This document shows, piece by piece, positions 47,436-61,269 of a DNA stretch of 64,000 nucleotides; within the stretch, counting starts at the first letter, position 1, and every line of letters starts with the position of its first letter. The stretch spans positions 987,270 through 1,051,269 of the forward strand of contig MU130379.1 in NCBI GenBank assembly GCA_015039465.1, written 5' to 3'. This DNA comes from Phlegmacium glaucopus. Its lineage: Eukaryota > Basidiomycota > Agaricomycetes > Agaricales > Cortinariaceae. The position numbers and the translations under genes are program-made. The notes below the pieces were generated by a model, which was not told where the DNA came from, made no database searches, and saw only the letters and a list, made by a program, of their open reading frames with translations.

Positions 47436-50400
47436 TCAAGATGCTGTGCCTTGCCGATGGGTTTCGTTCCGCATGCCACGGGTCAGCATCAACAGAAGAT
47501 TCTCGATGCGCGCCTGACGATCCTACAACGAAAAGATTGGAACCATGGAGCAAAGAAAATCTCAAAAGAGAACACACCTGAAGCTCCTTCATCTCTTCCT
47601 TCAACTTATGAACCGGCAATTCACTAACAGTCTCCAACAGGGTTTCAATATGGCGAACACTCGTTTCTGTGTTCATCGCCGCTCGAGTAGCTACCTGCGC
47701 TGCTGCTACAGCAGACTCGGAAGATGCTGTGGACTGTACGATTCCTGGGGTGCTCAAAAGTCGAGAACGGTAAAGCCTGGAGAGTGGGCTTTGGTTGATT
47801 GACGGAGGTGGAGCTTCGGACATGTCCACTGGAAACACAATGTTCGAGGATCCTGGATTCCCGCTTCTTTCTCCTGAGATGCGTCCAGCGCTGGAAGGAC
47901 GCCTGGTTTGTATTCTGCGCGCTGGCGACATCGATGACCTCCTTCCATCATACCCGACACCAGAGTTATCCCTCGAGCGAAAAGACCTCAACGCCGCAAC
48001 GTCTTCGCTATCTGATTCATTCAAAAACAAGTCATACTCTGTTTCATCCAATTCAATATTGAAAATCGCCTGGAATAAATCGTTACTTGAACTGCCTCGG
48101 AGAGCTTCCATTAGCGGCATGTTTTTTATAGGCTTAGGAAGGCTGTTGAAAAATGATTGCGCAGCATCTTTTCCTGAGGTGTGGAGTTTTTTACCGGATG
48201 CGAAGTAACGTTCATAGAGAGAGATGAGGATAAGCTGGGGTAGAGAAGTGAGTTTGATAAGAAATACGTTGATGGTATGTAGAAGACGCGGCGTGAAGAA
48301 CCAGGAGGCAGGTTTAAGAATGAGGAAGGCGAGGATATTGAAAGGTGGTTGGTATGAGAAAAGTGCGTTTGATTTAACCCTGTGCATTGACTCAGTCTCA
48401 TAAGATAAACCGAGGGAAGTATGCACACACCCTTCTACAGTGCTAACCGTGAATTGAAAAAGATACTATGGAATTCGAAGTCAGGATAACGAGATAAGGA
48501 ATCAGTCCGAGGAAAGCAGACCTCCTGAGTGGCATTCTAGAAGGAAATTGTCAAAATTATAACAAGACCCGTAAGATAGAGCACATGTACCATGTTAATA
48601 TTCGCAGCTGTATTTGAAAGAATGGAGATCAAAACTATAATAGGCGTCCGTCAGGCGAAGAAAATGTGCGATAGAAGGAACCAGCCTACTCGTCAACAAC
48701 AAGGTACTTGATAGTGCGGCAAAACAAGTCATGAGTATGGGGCCAAATACCGGATGGAAGCTTGTTGCTTGTTCGAAGCTGAGATACGTATTGCCGAACC
48801 AAATTTGGACCATCAGCCAAGTAATGGCTTTGACTGTCCAGCGCTTATGACTAGTAGGATTGTCGCCAGCTAGAGGTTGGAATTAGTCGCAGATACGGGC
48901 GCAAAAGCCGTGGCTGGTAAGTACCAAGCGTCCACAATGTGAATAGAAGTCCTGAAAAGCATGTGGCTGCAATACCGATGAAGAAGACGAATTGAGAAAT
49001 CATGGCACGGAGGGACCTACGCGAGGGAATGAGCAGAGTTGAATTTACGAACCTACGGCTATACTCACAAGACAACGACATTGTTAGAGATTGCGAAGAA
49101 GGCCAACCTGGGCACCTTCTCGTCAACTGGATTCTCAACAAAGGGGGGAAAGACTTTACCGAGGAAAGAGAATGCACGCTCCGCAGGATAAAACGTCGAA
49201 AGCCATGTTGGACGTCGCCACTAAATAGAACTTTGTAATTAGTTTAGGCCGCGATATACATAAAGGCTCGTCTTACGGTCGTCATTACTGAGGCCTTTGA
49301 TTCGTAGGGTTAGATACCCGATGAAGACGACAATAAAGGAGAAGTCGAAAACATTCCACAACTTTAGATCAGAGAATGGTGAATTGAATTGTTAGATAAG
49401 ACGCAATTTAGTCGATGATGAACCTACGTTCGCGATATAAACTGGAGCTTGTCTTAAGTACAGGATAGCGGAAATAGAAAACAAAACACACTTATCCAGC
49501 CGTGTTCTGTTGATGTAGTGTATTCTTCCAGAGTAAAAGCACTACCAAATATGATGAATGCCATTTCCCATGTTGTAATTTTCGTTCTATCGCGATCTGC
49601 AAATGGTAAGGTTTGGTGATTTCGAGAGGAAGCTGCAACCCACTTGAGAGACAGAGAACAAAAGTGAGGAGAAGTAGGGAAAAGTTGACGAGTTCGAAGT
49701 AGGCGCTATACTTGGGAACACGAAGCCTGTAGGGGTAATTCTCAGTAACGACGAGGAATGAGATTTGGGACAATTTCTGACCGGTAGTGATTGAGAAAGG
49801 GTGCATTGAGCGGATCGTATATCTCGATGGCTCTAGGCTTGTAGTTATCGGCAAGGATGGAACGGTAAGTAGCGATAGAGTAAACCACTCGTCCGGAGTA
49901 TATATCGTTGACAACTTTCTGGGTTACTGGAGAAGCAAGAAATGCCTTTGCCCGGGTTGATATTGCTATCTAGAAGGAGCTTTAGTCTGAGCTTATCGTT
50001 TTCCTATTTAATTATAGACCTCAATTGCACTTTGAGCATAAGCAATGTCATCGTCGCGGGCGTTTAAAACTTGTTTGACTTCATTTACAACATCATGGGT
50101 TGCACCAGCAAGTGGATTCCAAGTCGTTGTCAATACAGCTACAAGTTCGATATAATTTGTCGCAAAACGGCTCAGTAGTTTGATGGCCAGGATTTCGCAG
50201 AGATTTGCACGAGTCAACATGACTCCTGCAAATGCAAGATTCGTTTGAGCCTCTGTAAGAAAATATGACCGAACGACGAGACACGCATAGGCAACGGACA
50301 GATTTCTGAAACGGGCATATTTGTTGACTATTGGGCGAACAATGGAGAAGTTGATATCGGCGGCGGTAAGCTGTCTTGTGTCCCGTCGTCGTGTGAGTTC

Positions 50401-50675
50401 CAGAATTTGACTTGTATGGTGGGGGAATAAACATACTCGCGGCTCAAAGCACTATCTTGAATGTATCATTCTCAGAGATGTATAAATGGGAAGCCGGTTG
50501 ACACACCTATTGTATTCTGACATGAGAACAAGTGAGAATTGGAACAAGGTAGATGGTGTCCACTTACCGTGACCTTCCTTTTGAGAGAATGAATCAAGGG
50601 AAAGACTTCAACTGAAGCAAGCTGTTCTGGGGTTGGAGCTAACAAGTATCTACTTTGTTGGAGTTCAGGATCCAT
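47436..50675 (-). CDS. Yvc1-like TRP calcium channel of the vacuole
   Basis: Releases Ca2+ from the vacuole to the cytosol in response to stretch, oxidants and Ca2+ (role known from yeast Yvc1/TRPY). Start 50673-50675; early exons give EVFPLIHSLKRKVT, ALSREV.., TAADINFSIVRPIVNKYARF, RSYFLTEAQTNLAFAGVMLT, RANLCEILAIKLLSRF and EVKQVLNARDDDIAY, the conserved cytosolic linker helices. The central part (48850-50000) contains hydrophobic segments such as MISQFVFFIGIAATCFSGL, expected of the pore region. The last large exon has PPFNILAFLILKPASWFFTP and a long disordered Ser/Arg tail with ESDSEDVAALRSF, ending in a coiled segment and TGA 47436-47438. An acidic cluster (ELDETEYDLFLNESDSEDV) corresponds to the Ca2+-sensing tail of Yvc1. 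Many introns; middle exon borders not all fixed. Confidence 0.85.
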
Positions 50676-51104
50676 GACAGAAGAAATGTATCCAGAGTGT
50701 GGAGGATGAGCAGAATGATTATGTAATTAATTTAACATATGTATTAATTACATAATTTATCGACCAAATTACTTTACTGTGGTTCCGACAAGTCCAGCTA
50801 AGTCACGGTAAGTATTTAGTGTCCGTACATAGTGCCATATTATTTCCACCTACCTGGTCAACAACCTGCGAAGCAATTCGTGAGACCACGGTACTTAATC
50901 ATGATACTTCAGAGGTGCTCTCCGACGTCGGACTCGGAGACTCCAGGAACTTGATTGAAGACAGAAACTATGCTAAATGGGGCAGCCATCCAAAAGAAGA
51001 TCAAGTGTTTGGTGGTTGCCACATAACTACATAGCTCTTTGTACTCCCAAAATCTCTTAATCCTCAATCCCTTCATTTTCCTCTTCTTCTTCACGGAATG
51101 CGAG
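50676..51104. promoter_or_regulatory. Divergent promoter with a perfect 14-bp inverted repeat
   Basis: Between Yvc1-like (minus) and kinase (plus) starts. Arms ATTATGTAATTAAT (50718-50731) and ATTAATTACATAAT (50743-50756) are exact reverse complements with an 11-base centre. The TAATTA core is a homeodomain-type site, so a regulator dimer could bind; it might also be a decayed insertion footprint. Confidence 0.5.
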
Positions 51105-52775
<1,671 letters not shown>

Positions 52776-53347
52776 GAAGTTGTATGTACCATTTTGCATT
52801 TCCCATACCACCCACTTCCGCCTGACAGATCCGATAGTCTTTGCCCACGCTCTCACCTCTTTTGCTATCTTTATACCAACATAATCACATACAGCCATTC
52901 GACACCTTTCAACTAATATTTAACAAGGGACATCGTGGACTCCCTCAAACTTTATTGCAATTTTCGTTTTAACAGGGTCCTTGGTTTTCACTGCACACAC
53001 TCTGTCCATCACACAAATTCATTTGATTTCAAGTACGCACATGCCGTTTCATTTCTACCGTCGTTCATTGCCCCGGCGCCTGCATATTTGTTGTATTTGT
53101 ACTCTAAGTTGAAATGGGAGTCATGTAAATGTGTAGTATAGCAATCAATTATGCATCGCACATTGTACAGCCCTAAATTTAATTTAGAGGTTAGACATCT
53201 AGACGCCTATTCCTCAGAGAGAGCGTGACATAACCTCTGATTATTCAGTTCATGAGGATGGGCCTCATTCAATCTCGGTGATCTTGAACGGTTTACTACT
53301 TTCTCGGTTCTGCTCACCACATCACTATTACACATAGGCTAGCAGCT
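52776..53347. other. Spacer between kinase and macro-domain genes
   Basis: 572 bp; carries the 3' region of the kinase gene and the promoter of the macro-domain gene. No gene seen. Confidence 0.5.
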
Positions 53348-54604
53348 ATGTCGACAGACACCCCACCTTCTCCTCGATCATCATCACCTACAGACGAGTC
53401 GATCACCGCTGACGAAAGCTTCATGATTCGTCTCAAAGACATCAAGACTATCGCTCAGCTCTACAAGAGGGGAGTGCTGAAAGCCGTGGCCCCAGAGAAC
53501 CGTCGATGGGATCCGGAACCTAACTTTTTGGAACGTGTATCATTGTAGTGCGTTTTTATGACTTTTGGAACATCAGAGATGAACTTGCTGAATCTGTCCG
53601 GCTCACTACACAACAGTCAAGGTGATATCACAACGTTGGAAGTGGATTCGATTGTTAATGCCGCGAATCGGAGTCTACTTGGTTAGTCTACTTTATTCCG
53701 GTGGTTTCACGGGTTGTAGTAACAAATTCACATTACCTAGGTGGTGGAGGAGGCACGTACTTCCTGTCTATCACGGTGTCTTTTTAAAAACGTGCTCTTT
53801 CTCAGTTGATGGCGCTATTCATGGTGCAGCAGGTCCCAAGCTACTAGAGGAATGTATGAAAGATATAGTAGATCCTTTATTCCAAGAGATCTCATTATCT
53901 GCTTTGTTCTCTCAGGTCGTGGTTTGAATGGATGCCTAACTGGACAGTCCAAAATTACAAGAGGATATGACTTACCAGCGTCTGTTCCCTTACCTCACTT
54001 TTGGGATATTGTGATATTGATCCATTCTCCTTAGACGACATGTCATACACACCGTAGGACCTATTTACAACAGCGAAGAAAAGGTGGAGAGAGCTCAACA
54101 GCTTGCGTCAGCTTACAGGACAAGTTTAGCAGTTGCGGTCGAGAATTCAATCAGGCATGTTGTAAGTAATCCACCTATTGTTGTATCTTTTAATGTTCTC
54201 CTGACACTTTACCAGGCATTTCCATCGATCTCTACTGGCATCTACTCGTATCCTGTTCCCGATGCCACACGAATCGCGCTGAATGAGGTCAGAACTTTCC
54301 TGGAGTCTGAGCATGGGGATGAGGTCAGTTGCTATGCTGTTCTTCTCCCTTTCGTTTTCTGATCCAGAAAATATGAAACAGCTTGAAAGAGTCATTTTTG
54401 TGGTCTGGAGTAGTCAAGATAAGAGCGTCTATGAGTGAGTACCCTCTTTGTATCCTTTGCTAGATAATTTCCCTAAACTCAAACAACTCCATTGATAGGT
54501 CACTCATTCCCGAATTTTTCCCACCGGGTGAGAAGGCGAAAGACCCAGAGCCTACAGCAGCGCTAAGCGAGTCCGATGGCAGTGGTACCCCGGCCCCAAT
54601 ATGA
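53348..54604 (+). CDS. Macro-domain protein, ADP-ribose/O-acetyl-ADP-ribose hydrolase type
   Basis: Removes ADP-ribose from proteins or cleaves O-acetyl-ADP-ribose (MacroD class role). Nine exons: 53348-53547, 53617-53681, 53741-53752, 53806-53853, 53916-53979, 54035-54161, 54216-54323, 54382-54434, 54499-54604; 783 nt, 260 residues. After a Ser/Pro-rich start: LYQGDITTLEVDSIVNAANR, SLLGGGGVDGAIHGAAGP, LLEECRGLNGCLTGQSKIT, RHVIHTVGP and AFPSISTGIYSYP, all macro landmarks including catalytic Asn/Gly loops. The 12-nt exon 53741-53752 encodes the GGGG of the loop, and its downstream intron has a GC donor (GAG/GCACGT). The C-terminus is acidic and disordered. Confidence 0.92.
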
Positions 54605-55061
54605 AGCCCCGACGGGCTTGTTTTATTACTCCAGCTCTTGCCATAATCATTATTTTCCGATCATCGCGCCTTAACTTTTAGCTTGTCTTCAGTGTTTGAA
54701 ATGAGTTGGGTTAATGTATCATCTTTTTTGCACTTTAAAAGTCGAGCTCGAGCCTCCATCCTGTATCCTTCGTTTTCAAGTTGGCTTGCTGGTTTCGAGC
54801 CTCAATCTCACGGATGGTATTTATCTGTCTAGATCCCTATGTGTTTGGGACGTCCGAGTCAGCAAACTTTCTTTCCCTACCTTTCCGGCCCGCTTCGTCA
54901 CTTCTTCCTAACTCACTCATGCATCATTACATACTCGTAACCACTCACATTCTCGTAGGTTCTCTATTTTTGGGGAGTACATAATGCTGGTCGACATATA
55001 AGAGGTGAAAACACGAGATATCTATCATCGCTTTACCACCCCCGTCCCCTTTTGTAAGCAT
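54605..55061. other. Spacer before sugar transporter
   Basis: 457 bp with 3' region of the macro gene and promoter of the transporter gene. No gene seen. Confidence 0.5.
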
Positions 55062-57474
55062 GGGTTTGCTTTTCAATGTCGCCGTTGCCGTTTTCTCCTC
55101 AGTTGGTGAGCGTTGTACGATTTTCATCTGAACGAAACTAACCTTGCTAAATAGGCGCGTTTCTGTTCGGGTATGCGACTTAGAGCTAGTTTGCTTCCCA
55201 GTCATCTCACTTGGTTTCTTTCTTCTGTAGATATGACAGGTCAGTGGTTTCTATTAATATTCGTCCTGTTCAGACAACTAAGTAATGTTTTAGCGGAATC
55301 ATCTCGTCAATCCTAACCATGGATCATTACATTGCGCATTTTGGCAATGATCCTAATATTAAAGGGGCGGTAGTGTCGACATTTAATGGTCAATGAATGT
55401 TTGCCTCTGCGTAAAATATATGTTGACAAGAATCAGGTGGTTGCTTCTTTGGAGCTGCCGGAGCTGGATGGTCTGTCTTTGAATCTTGGTTACAAAGGAT
55501 TGTATGCTATATGTTGATTATAGGGCCAACGATAAGTGGGGACGGAAACGGTGTATCCAGGTGGGATCGGCGATAACCTGCTTGAGCACCAGACTCTTAC
55601 GAGTTCACTAAGATTGGCTGCCTGTTTTCATTGTGGGGAGTTGCGATGCAAGCTGGTGCTGATAACGTTGCAACTTTGTTAATTGGCCGAATCGTAGGCG
55701 GATTTGCCATTGGGTAAGAGTCCTCCAATTCATTTAAATGATTACTGACAAGAAACTGTTCAAGCATACTGTCTATGACTGTCCCTCTCTATAATGCGAG
55801 TGATCATCTATTTGCAATTCGGCTTCTGATTCTTAGCGTTCTACCTCTAGACTGAAATTGCCCCTCCTAAAATTCGTGGATTTCTTGTCGGGCTGACCCA
55901 GCAAATGATTGGTATTGGATTCATTGTCGCCAATTGGGTATGTATCCGAAATCATGACGAAATACCTTTCTGAGCAAGCGGTAGGTCGGATATGGATCAC
56001 AGTTTATTAACTCGGACATTTCGTGGCGTATGCCACTTGGATTGCAGGTGCGTCTCTTTTCAGTCTGTTCAGCAGAATAAGTTGACTAACCCTTAAACTC
56101 GGAATAGATGGTACCCGCGGGTTTGCTTCTTATGGGAACACAGCTCTTACCATTCAGCCCAGTGCGTCTTTCCTTGCCTCAAATAAAACTAATCTGAAAA
56201 TCTTAAAGCGTTGGCTTCTAGAAGTTGGAAGAGATGAGGAGGCTCGTGAAGTTGTCTATAAACTTCACGGAAACGATAGATTATCTGCAGACAGAGAATT
56301 TAAACACATGTATGACACGATTAAAGCCGAACTTTCTGTTCGTAGCAGGAGGTTGAGTGATCTGTGGGCAACTCGGGCCATGCTGCGACGGACTCTTGTC
56401 GCTATTGGCGTTCAAGCATTTACTCAATTCACCGGCATCAATGGTACGTGCGTTACCACCCCAGAGTCTGTTTGCGATTAATTTATCATTCTAGTTATCA
56501 ACTATTATGGACCCCAGGTGTACACATCACTCGGCGTCACAGGGGAAAGGGCGCTTCTTGTACAAGGGTAAGCGATGCATATTACTTATCAGTTGTCATG
56601 TAAACTACAGGCTAGACTACAACATTAGGATCTATGGCGCCGTGGGGCCTATCGCCAATCTTTTGTCAGTTGTCAACAGCATTTTATTCTCCTGATTTTC
56701 TTACTTGCCCTAGCTTCATCGTCTTCATCCTTGATCGAGTAGGACGCAAGAAGCCTCTTATGTTTGGCGCATCCAGCTTTGTTGTTACATTTTCGATCTT
56801 GGCAGCCATTTTAGCGACAAACCCTGTGGATTCCCCAAATATTAACACTGCCGCGCAAAGGTAAAGTTACCTGTGGCCACAATTTATTTAATGAGGATTA
56901 CAACAGGGCTGGGATCGCGATGATTTTTATGACGAGTATCTTTTTCTCTTTGAGCTTTGGTCCCGTCAGTTGGGTGTTAGCATCCGAGGTGCGACAATGA
57001 TTAAATTTATTTAATAGTCGAATTTTTACAAGGGCTTTTGGGTAATTTGCAGGTCTTTCCTACGAGCACTCGTTCAATTGGAACGAGTGTTGCTACCTGT
57101 GCAAACTGGGTAAGCTCTGGTGAAAATTTTACTGTAACAACAATCCCTGAGTTTTCGCACCGGCAGGCTTTCAATACGATGATGGGACAGGTATGTTTAC
57201 ACCCAAGTGCAGGAGGAAAAAATTGATTGGATACTTCGTAAGGTCGCGCCCCTAGGAATTGTCAGGGTCCAATGGAAATTTTACATGCTTTTTGTTTGCC
57301 TTAACTTGATCGACTTTATCATTATTGCACTGTTCTTCCCTGAGACTAAAGGCAAGTAACTTCTGCTCCATATGTCTTTGTAATTGACTTCCTGCTAATT
57401 ACTTAGGCAAAGCGTTGGAAGACATGAATCAAGTATTTGGAGATGAAGTCAAAGTTGAATCTGAAAAAGCTTGA
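55062..57474 (+). CDS. Sugar/H+ symporter, MFS sugar-transporter family
   Basis: Twelve-helix plasma-membrane uptake carrier, likely for hexose or related sugars. Start 55062 (MGLLFNVAVAVFSSVGAFLF GYD by splicing). Motifs in order: DKWGRKRCIQ (RxGRR/K), LLIGRIVGGFAIG, LYNTEIAPPKIRGFLVGLTQ (PExxPxxxRG equivalent), LPFSPRWLLEVGRDEEA (PESPR-like), VAIGVQAFTQFTGINVINYY, ILDRVGRKKPLMFG, GPVSWVLASEVFPTSTRSIG, and IIALFFPETKGKALEDM. Last exon ends GDEVKVESEKA. About 12 short introns; all main motifs are present in order. Specificity cannot be read. Confidence 0.88.
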
Positions 57475-57559
57475 ACAATGAAGTCACATGTACAATATAC
57501 TATAGCCTTGTTTTCGTACTCGATACTCAAATTCTTTCCTGCTTGTACCTACTGGGAAG

Positions 57560-60500
57560 ATGCTCAAAGCAGAGACCATTCAGATCCGTGATGCAGAGGT
57601 ATGTCGTTCTGTTGAACACACCGCTTTGCGAGGATACAAAGTTATCTGTCAGATGACATCCTCCAAAGCTGCCAAGGCCGAGTTTGCCAAGGAATATGAT
57701 CAAGCTTTCCGGCTTTACATCAAAGCAGCAGAATCCTTCCTCCACCTTAGCCGGTCCAGTGCACAATCAGATCAGATCAAACAACAATGGAAAGCTAGCG
57801 CTTCAAAGGCCCTCGAAAGAGCTGAAAGGATCAAGAAATTCGTTGAGAAATGTTCGAAAATACCGCTTACTTCAAGTCAGCAATCAGCGGCATCACTGCG
57901 TCTGACCCCAGTCGCCATCAACCATTTTTCACCTCGTAAGTCCTTGAAATTATTTATATTCTGTATCTTCAGCTTTAGCAGAGGAACAATCATACGTTCT
58001 GAAGAAAGGGGAAAATGTCAACGGGCTCAGCTTTCTTTTGTGGGATGATCATGTTCAAACCTCGTCCATTTCTCCCTATACGTGAGCTCCTTGATTTATT
58101 TCAAACCCTTGCGCGCTCACATGCGCGCTCCAGTGACCCAGATGGTCAACCCAAACTTTCACCAGACCAACAAAAAAATTCATGCAGCTGGAAGCGCCCA
58201 AATCAAAGGCCAGGTCAGTCTATGGAGATATTGCGCCGACGAATCATGCCCGAGGATATTCTACAACACATTGTAACGGACTGTTCCGTTTGTGCATCGA
58301 TTTCGGTTTGCCTTGAACATTCTCGAAGATTTGGGTCCACTGTAAGACTGAGAGTTTTTGTGCGACTGTCATGTCTTTCAACTTTTCAAAGCTTGCAGTA
58401 TCATCCATAGATAGTTCCCGCAACAAGCTCGCTTCGAAATACACGGCTAGTCAATTAGATGGCCGATATGATATTCGGGTTTTGTTCAATGGTGCATGGC
58501 GTCGAGTGGGTTCTTTCTTTTTAGTTCTATTCCTATAGACAATCACGTTGACGCCGGAATTTTTCTAGATTGGTGAAGAACTCTGCTCTCTCCATCCCAT
58601 ATTTTTTATTGATAGTATCTTTCCAAGTCATCGACGACAAGCTTCCTTTCAATCCAACAGATGGAACTCTGATGTGTATGTCCATTCTTCCGCCTCACCC
58701 AACCTCCAAGGAGAGCAAGTTTTACGAGGAAATTTCGTGGCCAAGTCTTCTGGAGAAAGCCGTATGATCTCATTTTCGACGCCTGGTGTTTGATAACTCA
58801 CCGCAACATAGTACATGAAGCTAATGGGGGGCTACGACTTTCCTGGATCGTTAGTTCATTGAATCAAGGATCTGAGTCCGTCACTAACTGGTTTGACATC
58901 AGGAATTCAAGCACTGATCTTCAGTAAATTTCGATCGTTTATTTCTTGGGATATAAATGCCGACTTCGTTTGTAGTGCCTTCATCGGATGGATACCCGAA
59001 TATATTGACATTAAAGGGTTTGTCCGATCAGTCATGATATGTGACGCTTCTGTTCAAAAAATCTTATCAGATCAAATTTTGAGCGCGAAAAAACCTGGGA
59101 ACGGATAGAGAACGGTTTCTCGAGTGGTATTTCAAATTCACCTCCCTTTCCCATCAGGTTTTTAATCTACGCAGGACAATGTGTTGTAACTTTGGGCACT
59201 GGTCCTAGATTCGATAATCGGTGGCGGGACGTCCACCTCCTACCTTCTCATAGTTATGCCGTCATAGGTGGGCTTTGACCAGTAAATACCTTGATCGTCC
59301 AGTTGAGTATGTGTAACAGACGTGCATGAAACGGAAGAAGGCCGTATGTTCACCGTTCTGGATTCCTGGGTTCGTTCCAATGGGGAAGAGAGGGAAACAT
59401 CAAGTCGGTCCTTTCCTAACCCATCGAATGTCCTTCATGAACGTTAACAGGAACCTTGCAAATATCCTGGCCTGAGGTTATGAATAGCTTTGATGGAGTG
59501 TATCTCAGTTGGAATCCTGAAATGTGGCAACACTCATTGACCTTCCATGGGTATCTACCTTTCTTTCTTTTCAAACCCCAACGCACACTTATAAGTTGTC
59601 TAAAGAATGTGGAAACGTAGTGGCGAGGACGATTTAAATGGTAGTGATTTATTCAGCAACTTTTCACCTTCGCTAACTCGTACAAGGCTCTAGACAAGTC
59701 CACCTGGAGTTTAACACGAGTAGCTTCTTCGATCAGGAAATTTGGGTGCTTCTCATGAGGCACGTTCCCGATACACATCGAATATCCGATTTCATTGCCT
59801 TAAAGGTTGAAATTGAGGATGACCTGATGCCACTTTCCAGAGTCGTTGAAAATCAACATATCCTGTCCTCTAAAGTATGTAATCAATCGTCCCTCTCTAG
59901 CTAATCTGCGATTTAAATCGTCATAGGGAACTTATACAAACAGCACACACATTTTAGTACGCATTCTCTGTGTCAGAACTCAAGCATAGAAAAACATGGC
60001 TAATGAAGCCGTAAATAAGGCCAGAATACGAATCCCCATTTCCCAACGGTCTGGAACTCTGTCCATCTTAGCTTCCTATGACGGCGATGCACGTGAACTG
60101 GGATTTACTCTCAGTGCATTCGCCAAGAGTAGTATGAACATTACGTGGGTTGAAAATACACCTACGCCGCCATATACATATAAGGTACTGGCTCTTCACT
60201 GGTTGAAAATATTTCATGGACTTATTTTGAGATCAGGTTGAGGGATGCTTGACTTCGAAAAACGCTGGCGGTAATTGCACGTATCCGACCTTTATGGTGA
60301 ATCCTCAATACCACCTGGTCATTCATCCTCAACAAGCCAGGGTTGAGGGGAGAGTTAATGGTAAAACGAGAGTGACTTTGACTCTGCAGGCAAATAAAGA
60401 TGTACCAGTCAATGTAGCCATGGTACGGACCCAAGGGAAAAGAGTTGCAGAGTATGTGCCAGATTGATGCTCCAAATAATGACCCCTAATTTACTTGCCA

Positions 60501-61250
60501 CCAGACTTTCAGAGAAAGAACTGGTGGCCACATCGGGTGCTTACAGCTATGGGTTGGTTACAGTCACGAAAGAACTCTCTAGTATGTTACCTCTTTTTGT
60601 TGACCGACAATTCCTTCAAAGTTATCACTAGTTGGAGAGTACACTGTGGTCGCATCTGCATTCGAGCCGCATCATATGGGGTCCTTTTCTCTGAAGGTTG
60701 ACAGTTCCTATCCATTCGACCTCAAGCCCATTCCCCAGGAGGGTGCAGGCATGTATTGCAAAGTCGTGCGTGGCTCATGGTAGGCGGCCTATGCTATCTC
60801 TTCCTGGTCCGGAATTTGACCACCTGTATCACAGGGAGGGAGAAACAGCAGCTGGAGGCCCTTCATTCGACCACTATGAAAGGAATCCTATGTTTGAGGT
60901 TGATATACCCTCATCGACGCAGCTTAAGTAAGTCCGACGACATTGCACTTTCCAATAGCTGACATGTCCCGTGCAGGATTCGCCTGCAGTTGCTTCAGCC
61001 ATCTACTTCCATCGCCCTCAACGTCACTGTCTATCCTCAATATGTCAAACCTTCATTGAACCAACAGCGGCATGTCCTAACGTCCGGTGCATACGACGAC
61101 ACGATTGCGGGAGTAGCTACGCCGCAAATATCGGTTGCCGCGGGGAAATACTATGCCGTACCCTCGACGTACAACCCTGGGACGGAAGTCGGTTTCAAGC
61201 TCATCGTGTATTCGAGTATTGCAGGAGTGATGGTCACCCAGATAGTATGA
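57560..61250 (+). CDS. PalB/Rim13-like calpain protease (alkaline-pH pathway)
   Basis: In fungi, this calpain cleaves the transcription factor PacC/Rim101 on ESCRT-III. The N-terminal MIT-like helices (ASKALERAERIKKFVEK region, residues about 40-90) bind ESCRT-III. Catalytic part: cysteine motif TDCSVCASISVCLEHSRRF, SQLDGRYDIRVLFNGAWRR, YMKLMGGYDFPGS, GWIPEYIDI, and the His motif SHSYAVI near 59260. The third triad position reads FTVLDSWV, where calpains usually have NPW; Asp could be family-specific. C-terminal C2-like domains: SGTLSILASYDGDARELGFT, HPQQARVEGRVNGKTRVTLT, VDSSYPFDLKPIPQEGAGMY and VPSTYNPGTEVGFKLIVYSS, with TGA at 61248-61250. An apparent stop at 60780 lies in an intron (60779-60828). 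Start taken at 57560; a later Met after the first intron is an alternative. Confidence 0.85.
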
Positions 61251-61269
61251 AAATCAAGATAATTAGCCT

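Noticed and set aside
60779..60828. Stops that would end the PalB calpain early
   Set aside because: They fall in a GTAGGC..CACAG intron; the join gives WEGETAAGG in frame.
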